Numbered from the stretch's first letter, positions 23,322 through 33,366 are shown. The stretch is 64,000 bases of DNA from Incurvaria masculella (GCA_946894095.1 OX335652.1:19305001-19369000), one strand, 5' to 3'. Notes: generated by a model from the letters alone, not told the origin. Program-made: numbers and translations.

Positions 23322-26300
23322 CTGATACACTTCTTGCGTCCATGCTGAGATACCGACTTAGGGCGTCCATCACTTCCAATGGTTTTATTACTAAGGTTTC
23401 CATGAATATTGTCTTCAATATCGTATGCAATATTCCCGCTCAACTTATATTTGCAAAAAGTTATAAATTGCCGATATTCACACTCCATTCATTTCGGTAT
23501 ACTTCTTGCGTCATTTACATTTTCAGATCCACTTGTATATTTTTTGTATATTTCAATCCACACTAGCATACTTCTCACGTCTGTAGTACTTGAGATAATT
23601 TGTGCGTCCTCTAATATACTCTTCTTTAAGAAAATCTAATTTAGCACACATCTTGCATCCTTATAAATTCGCATTTTAAAGCCAAACATTATGTGTTTAT
23701 TTTTAAATGTTATGGTTCACACTGGTATATCTATATTTACGTCTTTATTATTTTGAGGAATCTTATGCATCCTCTAGTATTATTCGATGAGTAATACCAA
23801 AAAGACCTAATAGGGGAAAAAAAATGCGTGTAAAAGCTAATTTTGGCATTACACTACAAGAGGACAGTGTCCTGAACTACATAATAAAAGTACTGATGGA
23901 TGGAGGTGGAGCAAAGGTTTTTTAGGCGCACGCCAGGACCTCACAAAAAAGGCGCCCGGCGGCGCCCATAAGCTTTCGGACTTTCACGGGGGCTGCGAAA
24001 ACCATGCAGGTCGACCAGGTGCTCGGTCGGCGAGGGAAAAACTTCGGTAGGGAGTCGAATCCATAGTTTACCGACCCTATAGATAAAAGATCTAGAGGAT
24101 TGGTGGGTTCTTATTTTGGGAATTTCGGCAGTGAATGGGTGCATTCCCTGCCTGTTCCGCGTTGTGCGGTGGTAGTAAGGGGGCGGAGAGACAGCGTTAT
24201 GCAGCTCTGAAGAGCACTCTCCATGGTAAAGACGATAGAATACAACGAGAGACCCTACATCCCTTCGTAGTCTTCGGTCTCTAAATTTTGGGATACCTTG
24301 GGATCGTCGACGAGACGCAAAGACGCTGTCCAGGGAGCCAAGTAGATACTAAGCTGAGCCGACCCACAAATGCGAACAGTACTCCACGCAAGACCTTATC
24401 TGCGCCCAAAATTTTATAGCAGATAAGGTTTTTCTTGGGACCAAAATGTTGGTCCCAAGAATCCCAATGTGGTTGTCAATAAGCAGAGTTGTACCGTTGA
24501 AGGTCGGAACTACACTGAAAGGTGTCCTCTTCGCACTGAATATGCACGCCTGTGTCTTGCTCGCGTTAAACTCTCTTTCCAGGAAAACTTTTTCCAGGGT
24601 CTCTTCGAGTTTAACAGCGAGGCACCGCGTATTCTCCTTAACGTCATCCCGACTTGCGGTCTGGTGACTGGTGTACCTGGCTAGCACCGTGCTGTCATCT
24701 GCGTAGCAATCAATGTCGCCAAAATAGGCAGATCATTAATTTGCAGCAGGAAAAGGTTTGGGCACAGCACAGAGCCTTGCGGTACGCTGGCGTTCACTGA
24801 CATGGCTTTGGCGCAACAACCGTCAAGCAAGACTTTTATGTTGCGGCCATGCAAAAAGTCGGCGATCCAGTCACATAGGTCGGGTGGAAGGCCATAGGAG
24901 GGCAGCTTGGAAAGTAGTGCCTTGTGCCAGACCTGGTCTAATACTTTCGTGATATCCAGACCGATAGCCATACGAGTACTTTAGCCATGAATTTTGAGCG
25001 CATCGCCCATCTCATGTGAGACTTAGACTAGGAGATCCCCAGCAGATCGATTCGGACGAAAGCCGTATTGGTGATCGTTGAGGAGTTCATTATTCTCTAG
25101 ATACCTCATCAACTGAGAGTTAATGATGCGCTCACTTTGCAAAGAAGAGAAGTAATGGCTATTGGTCGGTAGTTGTCCGGGTCTGATCGATCACTTTTTT
25201 TAGGCACGGGCTGAACGTTGGCTGATGGGTGGGAGGGAAATGTTTTTTTGTATTGTCCATTTTTCTCCCTTTTTAACTCTTTAAGTATTGATTACAGCGA
25301 AAAAGTGTGTAGGAAAAGGTACAACATACTTTTTTGCTAGTATCAAAGAGGATTTTTTTGGGATAGGCCGTAGTTTTCGAATTATTCACGAAAAATTGAA
25401 CAGAGATACCTTTACACCCCGCAACCCCCCAATACTTTTAGTATTGTTGCATATATGCCAAAATGAGCTTTTACACGGACTTTTTTGCCTATTTTTCTTT
25501 CGTACGATAAACTATAGGTGCACAAGCATTCTTCGACTCGTCATTTATTTTAGACGGTTCTTTTTTTTCGCAGCCTCCGTGAAAGTTAGAAAGCCCATGG
25601 GCATCGCCGAGCACCTCCTAGATGAAAGTTTGACGTGCACCACATGCTGCGCTTTTCAATTAAATAAACACCATATTACCATGCCAGAATCTTCTCAAAA
25701 TGTAGCATAAAATGCATGTAGGTACCTGCTTAACTTTACTTAAAGCTAAATTCACCATAGGTCTATTCCTCAAGTTTCGTTTCATCGTGTTAGTAGGTGG
25801 GTAGAAATGGCACGATAAATATAGATCACAATCCGACATGCATGTACTGTTGCTTCCATTCATTTATAAGTAGGGCACTGCTGCGTCAGCTCAGTCCACC
25901 AGCATGCCACCAGCAGAATGAAAAAATAACACGAGACGCACCCAACAGCAACGTCGCCTCGTTCGTCGTTCCCTCCGACTAAATGATGCACTATGTGGCA
26001 ACGTTGCAGAATATTTAACGGCGGACGCAATTTTATCGATGGAAGCAGGATTATTGGCGAAATGTACAAAAATATACACTCAAAAAATATACAGCGATGC
26101 AGCGCCTCTAGTGGCCAATCGGTGAACTAAAATATGCTCGTCCAGGCACTCCGGAGGTGAAATTGCGTCCAAACGAAATTTTTACTACAGCCACTACATG
26201 ATTATAGCTATGAATAGTGTTGATTTTGGGTGCAAATAATCTTACGTCCGTATACCGGACGCCATAAGTCGGTGGACGCAATATTACTATGGGATTTTTT

Positions 26301-26330
26301 GGGGGTGGACGCAAGAAGTATAGCAGGTTG

Positions 26331-26381
<51 letters not shown>

Positions 26382-26626
26382 TAATTACATGGTGGTTTGC
26401 TTTGCAGGTGGATCCGGACAAGAGAGGTCGATATTTCGTCGAGGTGAAGGTATATGAGGCTGCAGACATCAAGAAGGTAGCACCTCTTGAGCGCTGGAAG
26501 TACTCGCTGCTGACCCTGAAAACACGCGTCGACGAAGGAGGAGACGCTTGGGGTAACTTGACTAAGTTCGTCTCCATACAGCGTGTGGAGTTTGAAAACG
26601 CTAAACCTACTATGAGATGCGATTAA
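21904..26626 (+). CDS. Spliced Polinton gene of unknown function, three exons, ~197 aa
   Basis: Predicted exons are 21,904-22,016 (leader), 22,728-23,100 and 26,408-26,626. Donors GTAAGT (22,017) and GTATTA (23,101) and acceptors TTGCAG (22,727) and TTTGCAG (26,407) support this. Splicing exon 1 to exon 2 builds the start codon across the junction (AT from 22,015-22,016 plus G at 22,728) with A at -3; the leader has no earlier ATG. The second junction is in phase 0. The N-terminal ~125 residues are low complexity with Ser/Thr runs, a KKKKTK patch and acidic DSEDE and DSESDGE stretches. The last ~72 residues look globular (GRYFVEVKVYE, ERWKYSLLTLK, WGNLTKFVSI). I do not recognise the domain. 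An early regulatory or DNA-binding role is only a guess from its place before polB. Intron 2 is swollen by a 3-kb transposon. Confidence 0.7.
23291..23317. repeat. (TA)n microsatellite
   Basis: A pure TA tract at the left edge of the inserted element. Confidence 0.85.
23925..25235 (-). pseudogene. Jockey-type LINE reverse transcriptase fragment
   Basis: On the minus strand, broken frames encode reverse transcriptase pieces: KVLDQVWHKALLSKLPSYGL, VPQGSVL and INDLP at 24,971-24,720, then a piece with FNASKTQ and KRTPF to 24,349, and a C-terminal piece (LWIRLPTEVFPSP) near 24,144-23,941. Upstream, 25,230-24,975 matches the N-terminal part of the domain in another frame. The catalytic YADD region is broken and several frameshifts are present, so it is dead. 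The 3' tail matches 14,985-15,310 in the other orientation. Confidence 0.75.
25236..26305. other. Interior of the intron-2 insertion, no gene
   Basis: A LINE-like tail lies at about 25,575-25,655 (CCTCCGTGAAAGTTAGAAAG, then CACATGCTGCGCT). The rest holds degenerate GGACGCAA motifs and no supported open frame. Confidence 0.4.
26333..26378. repeat. (TA)n microsatellite
   Basis: A roughly 45-bp TA tract at the right edge of the inserted element, mirroring the tract at 23,291. Confidence 0.9.
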
Positions 26627-26670
26627 TTGATAAGTGGTTAAAGAAAACATATTGAAGCTAATATTAAAAG

Positions 26671-29600
26671 ATGTTTTGTGACACATGCAATCATACGATT
26701 CCGGGGGATAAGTTTGCTCATCATCAAAGAAGTAATTTGCATAAACTAAACTCTTTAGTGAATACAGAGCTGAGTAATGTCCATATCATCAAAAGCGCCT
26801 TTAAAAATAGGGTAAGAAGCTATCGTATTAATCCATTAAATGATCATGTTCTTCCATTGAATTTTTTGAAAGAAGTTAGTTCACAAGCTGAAACATTAAT
26901 TGACATCAGTCTTTCTAAACATACATCATTAAAAGTAAATTTTGAGTTGTTTGCATATTTTACACTCCCTCAGAGCGGTGAAAGAGCTTTGAAGTCTTTC
27001 AATACAAAATATACAAAAATATTTAAGAATTCCGATTTATCATCATTTCTAACGGAATCCAGTGAAAAGTTGAATTTAAAAGTTTCTGAATTCGAAGAGC
27101 GTGAATCGGGCTGGGCTCTTGAAACCATTAGTCATATCGAAGTGAATATAAATAAATACTGCCCTCTAAGAGGCGGTTCCTTCATAGACTTACCGGATTG
27201 TATTGCACGCACTAAAAGCTGCGTCAATATTAGAAATGTCAACGATGAATGCTGCTTTTTGTGGAGTATAATCGCTCACATGTATCCAGTAAGCCGTAAT
27301 GTGAGCAGAGTATCTTGCTACCCACATTACTCAACCATACTTTGTACAAATGGGATGTCATTTCCCCCATCTTTTCAGGATATCAAAATATTTGAAGAAA
27401 ATAACCCAAACATTAGTGTTAATGTTTATGGTCTCAAAAAAAATCAAATAGTGACAGGTCCTCTGTATTTAACAGAAAACAGAAAACCAGATCATGTCAA
27501 TTTGCTCTATATTGAAAAGGAGGGGAAGGGACATTTTTGCCTAATAAAAAATTTGGCGCGGTTGGTGCGAAAACAAATAACACGAAGTAAATCAAGACTA
27601 TTGTTGTGCGATGAGTGTTTACTAACATTTCCCACAGAAATTAAATTAAATGCTCACAATTGTGCAAAAATTCGTACTGTACTGCCCGACGAAAACAGTG
27701 TATTACAATTTCAACACTATGAAAGAACTCAAAGAATACCAGTAGTCATATACGCAGACTTTGAAAGTATACTGAGACAATGTACAAGCTCTGAAAGCAA
27801 CAAAACTGAACGAACTGAGCGCCTCAACGTTCATGAACCTTCATGTTTCGCTTACTATATTTGTTCTCCCGCCAAACCGGAACTCAATAAGTTTGTAACG
27901 TATAGAGGAATAGATTGCGTTGAAATATTCGTGAAAAAAATAATAAAAGATGTTGTACGACTTCAAAACATTCTTAACCAGGTTATACCTATGAAACCTT
28001 TAACTGAAGAACAAAAAAAGTATTTTGAGGAAACTGAGCGATGTCATATCTGTAATAATCTCTTATTTGGTGACTGTGTAGCGGATCATGATCATTTAAC
28101 TGGAGATTTTAGAGGTGCTGCACACAATCAATGCAATTTAAATTACAAAACATGCCCCTTTATTCCGATTTTATTTCATAATTTATCCGGGTACGACAGT
28201 CATTTATTCATAACAGAATTGGGTAAAACAAAGGGAGAAATAAAAATTATTCCAAAAAATAAGGAGAACTATATATCTTTTACAAAGTACATACATATTG
28301 ACAAACAACGATATGCTCAACTAAAATTCATTGACTCCTTTAAATTTCTGAGTTCAAGCTTAGACAAACTAAGTAAAAGTTTAAATACGAATGAGTTTGT
28401 TCATTTAAAAAAAGAGTTTCCTGATAAACAATTATTTGAGCTTATACGCTGTAAAGGAGTGTACCCATATGATTACATGAACTCTCATGAACGATACGAT
28501 GAATGTAACTTACCGAATCATGACGCATTTTTTAATCAATTAACTTCATCTCACATTTCACAGAGTGATTATGACCATGCGAGGAGAGTATGGAGCAGTT
28601 TTAATATCCGTAATATTGGTGAATATACTGATCTATACTTGAAGTGTGATGTGTTATTATTATGTGATGTATTTGAAAATTTCAGAAACATGAGTTTACA
28701 TTTTTATAAGCTTGACCCGGCATATTTTGTTTCTTCTCCCGGACTTAGTTGGAATGCTATGCTATTATATACGAAAGTAAAATTAGAATTAATCAGTGAT
28801 TTGGAAATTTACGATTTTATAGAGAAAGGTGTGCGCGGTGGATTGGCTCAGTGTGTTTTACGCTACGCGGAAGCAAATAACAAATACCTGCCTGATTTTG
28901 ATAAAGATAAGTTATCTAGTTTTTTGATTTACCTCGATTGTAATAATTTGTACGGATTTGCAATGATGATGAAACTGCCAATATCTCGCTTTAGATTTCT
29001 TGAAGATAATGAAATTAAATCTTTGGATATTCTTTCAGTGCCTGATGACTCTGACATCGGGTATATACTTGAAGTTGATATGAGTTATCCTAGTGAACTG
29101 CACGATTCTCACGCAGACTTACCATTCGCTCCTGAAAAATTTGCGCCTATAGGCAGTAAGCATCCAAAGTTGATCGCTAACTTATATGATAAAACTAAAT
29201 ATATTATTCATTACGTTCATTTAAAAGCATGCGTTAGCAATGGACTACTTCTAAAGAAAATGTATAGAGTTTTAGAGTTTAGGCAGGAATATTTTCTTAG
29301 AAAGTATATTGAATTAAATACTTCACTGCGACAATCGGCAAAGTCTGATTTTGAAAAGGATAATTTTAAATTATTTAATAATGCTATTTTCGGAAAAACT
29401 ATCGAAAATAAACGTAATCAGGCATCTGTAAAGTTGGTTAACGTTTGGGACGATGAATCAAATATTACAAACAAAATGATCGGCGCAGAAAAAATGATTT
29501 CTCTGCCAAACTTTAAAAACATTTCAATTTTTTCTGAAAATCTAGCCGCCATTCAAATACACCCAACAGAAGTTTTATTAGATAGACCCATATACATAGG

Positions 29601-30171
29601 ATTTACAGTTCTGGAGTTGTCAAAATCACATTTATATAAATTTCATTACTGTGTTATGAAAAAGATGTACAGCGACAAAATTAAATTGTGCTATACGGAT
29701 ACAGATAGCCTACTGTACCATGTGTATACTGACGACTTTTATATGGATTTAAAAAAGAAATTACGTTATTTTGACACAAGCAATTTTCCTACGGACAATG
29801 TATATGGTATTGCACAGAAAAATATGAAAGTTCCTGGATTATTTAAAGATGAATTAGGGGGGGAAATTATAACTCAATTTATAGGACTACGCGCCAAATT
29901 ATATTGTATAAATACTACAGGCGCATCAATAAAAAAGGCTAAAGGAATAAGCACTGCAGTTACAAAAAAAATTTCTGTAGAAGAATATAAGCAAGCTCTC
30001 CACAGTGAAGGGTCATTGCAACGTAAGATGTATACCATCAGGTCATATAATCATCAACTGTACACACAAGAAATTAACAAATCTGTATTAAATAGGTGTG
30101 ACGATAAACGTCAACTTTTGAGGCAAAGGTATAACACTCTACCTTGGGGTCATATAAGAACCATGTTTTGA
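26671..30171 (+). CDS. polB: Protein-primed DNA polymerase B
   Basis: This 1,166-residue open frame would replicate the element by protein priming. It starts with a C2H2-like finger (C3, C6, H18, H24). The 3'-5' exonuclease motifs are YADFES (361-366), FHNLSGYD (502-509) and YTDLYLKCDVLLLCDVF (652-668). The polymerase motifs are A, DCNNLYGFAMMMKLP (756-770); B, KLFNNAIFGKT (900-910); and C, YTDTDS (1008-1013), followed by GLRAKLYC near 1072. A zinc/HNH-like segment resembling endonuclease VII (C458, C461, DHDH at 472-475, C488) sits between exonuclease motifs I and II, a feature of Polinton polymerases. The catalytic acidic residues are present and the frame is unbroken. The ATG is the first one after the stop of the upstream spliced gene, 44 bp away and in another frame. 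Confidence 0.97.
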   Translation: MFCDTCNHTIPGDKFAHHQRSNLHKLNSLVNTELSNVHIIKSAFKNRVRSYRINPLNDHVLPLNFLKEVSSQAETLIDISLSKHTSLKVNFELFAYFTLPQSGERALKSFNTKYTKIFKNSDLSSFLTESSEKLNLKVSEFEERESGWALETISHIEVNINKYCPLRGGSFIDLPDCIARTKSCVNIRNVNDECCFLWSIIAHMYPVSRNVSRVSCYPHYSTILCTNGMSFPPSFQDIKIFEENNPNISVNVYGLKKNQIVTGPLYLTENRKPDHVNLLYIEKEGKGHFCLIKNLARLVRKQITRSKSRLLLCDECLLTFPTEIKLNAHNCAKIRTVLPDENSVLQFQHYERTQRIPVVIYADFESILRQCTSSESNKTERTERLNVHEPSCFAYYICSPAKPELNKFVTYRGIDCVEIFVKKIIKDVVRLQNILNQVIPMKPLTEEQKKYFEETERCHICNNLLFGDCVADHDHLTGDFRGAAHNQCNLNYKTCPFIPILFHNLSGYDSHLFITELGKTKGEIKIIPKNKENYISFTKYIHIDKQRYAQLKFIDSFKFLSSSLDKLSKSLNTNEFVHLKKEFPDKQLFELIRCKGVYPYDYMNSHERYDECNLPNHDAFFNQLTSSHISQSDYDHARRVWSSFNIRNIGEYTDLYLKCDVLLLCDVFENFRNMSLHFYKLDPAYFVSSPGLSWNAMLLYTKVKLELISDLEIYDFIEKGVRGGLAQCVLRYAEANNKYLPDFDKDKLSSFLIYLDCNNLYGFAMMMKLPISRFRFLEDNEIKSLDILSVPDDSDIGYILEVDMSYPSELHDSHADLPFAPEKFAPIGSKHPKLIANLYDKTKYIIHYVHLKACVSNGLLLKKMYRVLEFRQEYFLRKYIELNTSLRQSAKSDFEKDNFKLFNNAIFGKTIENKRNQASVKLVNVWDDESNITNKMIGAEKMISLPNFKNISIFSENLAAIQIHPTEVLLDRPIYIGFTVLELSKSHLYKFHYCVMKKMYSDKIKLCYTDTDSLLYHVYTDDFYMDLKKKLRYFDTSNFPTDNVYGIAQKNMKVPGLFKDELGGEIITQFIGLRAKLYCINTTGASIKKAKGISTAVTKKISVEEYKQALHSEGSLQRKMYTIRSYNHQLYTQEINKSVLNRCDDKRQLLRQRYNTLPWGHIRTMF

Positions 30172-30211
30172 TGTTGTGAAACTTTAGTACCTCAAGGTGT
30201 GTAAACCTTAA

Positions 30212-30605
30212 GGGGCTGACAACACCTAATTGCATTCAGTTCTGTAAGGGCGTTAGTGAAACAACATTTTATTAATTTTAAAAATAACTACAACAAATTT
30301 TGAAAATCAAAAAAAGTAAATATGTATATTGATGGATTAACCATAATTCAAAGACAAAACTTTAATGATCTGATGCTTTGATTTTACAAGGTAGGCAAGT
30401 ATGCATAAAAATTTACTAAAAAAGTTTGAACAAAGAATTGAAGCGTTAGATATTTACAATTATAAGTTTAAAAGATAGCTAGACCATCAATACTTCTTTC
30501 ATATTTTTGAAATTTCAAAATAAGTTGTAGTCATTTTAAAAATAATAAAATGTGGTTTTACTTACGCCATTACAGAACTGAAGGCATTCAGGTGTTGTCA
30601 GGGCC
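30212..30605. mobile_element. 394-bp MITE with TTAA duplication
   Basis: TTAA at 30,208-30,211 and 30,606-30,609 flanks inverted repeats of about 46 bp starting GGGGCTGACAACACCT on the left and, complemented, GGCCCTGACAACACCT on the right. TTAA targets suggest piggyBac-type mobilisation. It sits between the convergent ends of polB and the minus-strand gene, where it does no coding damage. Confidence 0.85.
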
Positions 30606-30679
30606 TTAATTAAGTGACTGTTACGTTTTTAATCATGCTGATTAAATTTTTTGTTACTATATTTTGAATTATGTTAACA

Positions 30680-30750
30680 TGTATACGAATAAAAGGATAA
30701 GTTTGAAATAAAAATCAACAATAGTGTAACTATGAATGTGTTTTATTTAT
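30680..30750. terminator. Facing polyadenylation signals
   Basis: AATAAA occurs on the plus strand near 30,688 and its complement TTTATT near 30,740, consistent with poly(A) signals for polB and for the converging minus-strand gene. Confidence 0.45.
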
Positions 30751-30797
30751 TACCTTTTTTTTAAATCAAGCATAACAATTAAAGTCTTATTTCTATT

Positions 30798-31247
30798 TTA
30801 AATACAATCTGCAGAGATACACTCTTTTGAAATTTTATTTATAATATTTTCACATAAACTCATAATTTCGTCGTAGTGTCCTTGAGCAACATATTGAGCT
30901 TGAGCCGCCTGCCGCTCCGAATAGTCACCCAATCCTTCATATATCAAGTCATAAACTTGAATTTTTATTAGGTGCCTTCCTTGAGATTGACTGGGCCCCA
31001 TAACGAAGTTGGAAAATTGAGGCTTCTTTATCGCTGGTGTCGTCGTTTTCCGCTTTCTTCCATTTTGATTTCCTTGGTTTCGCTTCAGGTCTTTAAAAAC
31101 ATCGTTTGATGTTTGAAGTGTCACGCTTTTGGAGCTGCCCTGGTCAAACATCTGAAACAGAAATTCATGTTTAGAATTTTTTTAAATATTAGAGGTTGCA
31201 ATTAATTTTAATTCATTGTTCAAAAAAATATTTACACTTACAGACAT
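30798..31247 (-). CDS. Small spliced Polinton protein of unknown function, ~119 aa
   Basis: The main exon encodes 117 residues from an ATG at 31,151, but a better start lies in a preceding exon: ATG TCT at 31,247-31,242, a GTAAGT donor at 31,241 and a TTTCAG acceptor at 31,152, giving a 90-bp phase-0 intron and 119 residues. The protein has a basic linker (GRKRKTTTPAIKKPQ) and a C-terminal helical-looking part (LIKIQVYDLIYEGLGDY). I do not recognise the family. It is the only element gene on this strand and converges on polB. Confidence 0.55.
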
Positions 31248-31511
31248 GATGAGGACGCCTGACGGACTGGAAAGCCAAAACTAAAATGAGAAAAAATCGC
31301 ATGCAGGTGCATGTACATATTAGCATTATTTGCTGACTCCAACAATCATGTCGAAACTTGTCAAGGCTCTAACGAGTCATCGCGAGCGAGCACCTACTTG
31401 AACACCTGTATCACACACATTAACGAACTGATTTCAGTAAAAAATATTTTGTTTCTTTCTATAGGTCCCTGCATAGGTATATAAACAGGTTGGGAGCATA
31501 AAATTATTTAT
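31248..31511. promoter_or_regulatory. Divergent intergenic region with TATA-like box
   Basis: This gap separates the minus-strand small gene from the plus-strand virion cluster, so it probably holds promoters for both. TATATAAA at 31,478-31,485 could serve the plus strand, but the DNA downstream of it is a repeat. No clear box is seen for the minus strand. Confidence 0.35.
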
Positions 31512-31678
31512 TACTAGCTGATGTACCCGGCTCCGCTCAGGTCAATGTCGTATATCTTTGGCTAATATTTTTCTATAGTCATCGTTATAAATAATAGCCT
31601 ATATTACTATGAAGATTCATCAACATCCATTCGGTGGTTTTTTTTAAAGAGCAACATACATCCCCCGATTCATCCATC
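31512..31678. repeat. 'CCGGCTCCGCTCGGGTCAAT' family repeat before the ATPase
   Basis: It starts ACTAGCTGATGTACCCGGC and ends with CATTCGGTGGTTTTTT and AGAGCAACATACATCC, a tail common in insect repeats. It stops about five bases before the ATPase start codon, so it has replaced the original leader. Confidence 0.6.
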
Positions 31679-31683
31679 CAGCA

Positions 31684-32373
31684 ATGAAGTTTGTTAAGCA
31701 GTCTCACACACTTAGTTTAGAAAATATTCGCTGTGAGGCAGAAAGCAATATTAATAGACATGGGAGTTTGCTGCCTAATACAATCAGATGTATCGTATGT
31801 GGACCATCAAACTGTGGGAAAACTAACCTAATTGTAGGATTACTTATTCATGAAAATGGATTAAAATATTCAAACGTTTATCTATACTCTAAAACAAGTT
31901 TTCAGCCCAAGTATATATTCTTAGAGAGAGTATTAAATAACGTACCAGAGATAAGTTTCTACAAGTTTGAAACCAATGAAGCAGTATTAGATCCCATTCA
32001 ATCTTTTCCTAACTCGATAATAATATTTGATGATGTGGCATGTGAAAAACAAGATAACATTAGAAATTATTTTGCAATGGGCAGGCATAGACAAATTGAT
32101 TGTTTTTATTTGAATCAAACGTATTCAAAAATACCTAAACAGTTAATTCGTGATAATGCAAATTTAATAATACTTTTTAAACAAGATGATATAAATTTAA
32201 AGCATGCATATAACGAGCATGTTAGCTCTGATATGTCTTGGGGTGTGTTTAAAGAAATGTGTGCTAAAATTTGGTTGGAACCATTTAACTTCTTAGTAAT
32301 CAATAAAGAATGCTCTCGTAACAATGGTATGTATCGAAAAAAGTTTGATACATTTGTTATTCCTGATACATAA
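31684..32373 (+). CDS. atp: Genome-packaging ATPase (FtsK/HerA, A32-like)
   Basis: The 229-residue P-loop ATPase would pump DNA into capsids. Walker A is GPSNCGKT (40-47), Walker B is IIIFDDV (112-118), and the segment YLNQTYSKIPKQLIRDN (142-158) holds the sensor and a candidate arginine finger, R156. Length and motif order match Polinton and poxvirus A32-type ATPases. The frame is intact. It is the first gene of the plus-strand cluster; a repeat abuts its start, so its expression may be altered. Confidence 0.93.
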   Translation: MKFVKQSHTLSLENIRCEAESNINRHGSLLPNTIRCIVCGPSNCGKTNLIVGLLIHENGLKYSNVYLYSKTSFQPKYIFLERVLNNVPEISFYKFETNEAVLDPIQSFPNSIIIFDDVACEKQDNIRNYFAMGRHRQIDCFYLNQTYSKIPKQLIRDNANLIILFKQDDINLKHAYNEHVSSDMSWGVFKEMCAKIWLEPFNFLVINKECSRNNGMYRKKFDTFVIPDT

Positions 32374-32441
32374 AATACATTTTATGTACCAGACTTCATT
32401 TGTTTGATAAATTTTGCTTATGAAGGTTGTGTTCAAGCGAA

Positions 32442-33320
32442 ATGGAGAACGATGTTTTAAAAAAAGAAATTATAAAATCAGTTCGTTCCGTGAAGAAGAA
32501 AATAGATCACATGAGAGATAAAAAAAAATATAACGATAATATTTTGCATGAAATATTTAAACCAGTGACCGAACCATTGCAGCAGTTGGTAAAAACATCC
32601 ACGGTTCAAGTAAAAAATAATACTAGTAATATTAAAAGCGAAAACAATGATGATTCTAAGTCTTCCCTAAGTGGTAGTGAAGATTCTGATTTGTATTATG
32701 ATTCAGAAAAACAAATTGATGAAACAATTTTTGAATCCCCTCATTCAAGTTACCATGACACTTCGGCAGTATCGTTAGATGAAACTGTTTTGAACAATCG
32801 AACGTCATTTTCAAAGCAAAATATTCCATTCGGTGTAAGAAACGAGAGTGGTAAAACAATGATTGGAAGGCATCGTGTAGAATTTGATGACAAAAATTTA
32901 AATGTTGGTAGTTTGACAGTAGAAATGTCGCCGGGCTTATTAGAACTACTGTTTAAAAATAAACCCGATCTGAACAAAGTTAAACCTGAAGACAAATCAA
33001 AATATAAACAAATATTACTGGAAACGAATGCACATAGAAGAGACTTCAATGCGAAAAAGCCGATTAAGAGCAATAAAGGTTTTAAATATTGTAATATAAT
33101 AAGACCACTATTCAAACGTTCTATAAGTTTTGAAGGGGAAGGATTACCTTTTATGAAAAAACTTAAAAAAAATACTGATTTTGTTTATTGATATGACCCA
33201 AATGAATTAGTTGACCGTCTCCGTTTATTAATAGCTTCCCGAGACGCTGGCAATACCGGGGTAGATAATGAAATAATTTCTATCATTGAAGAATTGCAGG
33301 AGAGTGGTATTGTAAATTAA
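32442..33320 (+). pseudogene. DUF8207-like Polinton protein, interrupted by TGA
   Basis: The ATG at 32,442 opens 249 codons to a TGA at 33,189; the same frame then stays open for 42 more codons to TAA at 33,318. The first part has a basic coiled N-terminus and an acidic Ser-rich stretch, then a conserved-looking block (VGSLTVEMSPGLLELLFKNK, YKQILLETNAHRRDF). The part after the stop (DPNELVDRLRLLIASRDAG, ISIIEELQ) looks like the normal C-terminus of the same family, which I recall in arthropod Polinton-type elements and would now call DUF8207-like. The function is unknown. The TGA is therefore probably a disabling mutation. Confidence 0.7.
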
Positions 33321-33331
33321 CAAAACTAAAG

Positions 33332-33366
33332 TTAATAAATTGATAGTTATTTGAGGATTTAGTCAG
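33332..33366 (+). promoter_or_regulatory. Possible internal promoter
   Basis: A TAATAAAT box near 33,332 lies about 33 bp before an initiator-like TCAGT at 33,363, upstream of the ATG at 33,407. Confidence 0.3.

Larger units (their letters stand above)
23291..26378. mobile_element. ~3.1-kb DNA element inserted in a TA-rich site of intron 2
   Basis: Its two ends are inverted: CCTGATACACTTCTTGCGTCC at 23,321 and GGACGCAAGAAGTATAGCAGG at 26,308, each joined to a (TA)n tract. TTGCGTC-type motifs repeat inside the left end (about 23,333, 23,508, 23,575, 23,606, 23,652) and GGACGCAA-type motifs inside the right end (about 26,024, 26,163, 26,266, 26,275), giving symmetric subterminal repeats. No transposase is seen. 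Jockey-type LINE debris is nested inside. Removing the element would leave an intron of roughly 220 bp. Confidence 0.6.

Noticed and set aside
23264..23488. ORF with a YIYIYIY tract
   Set aside because: It is a translation of the (TA)n microsatellite.
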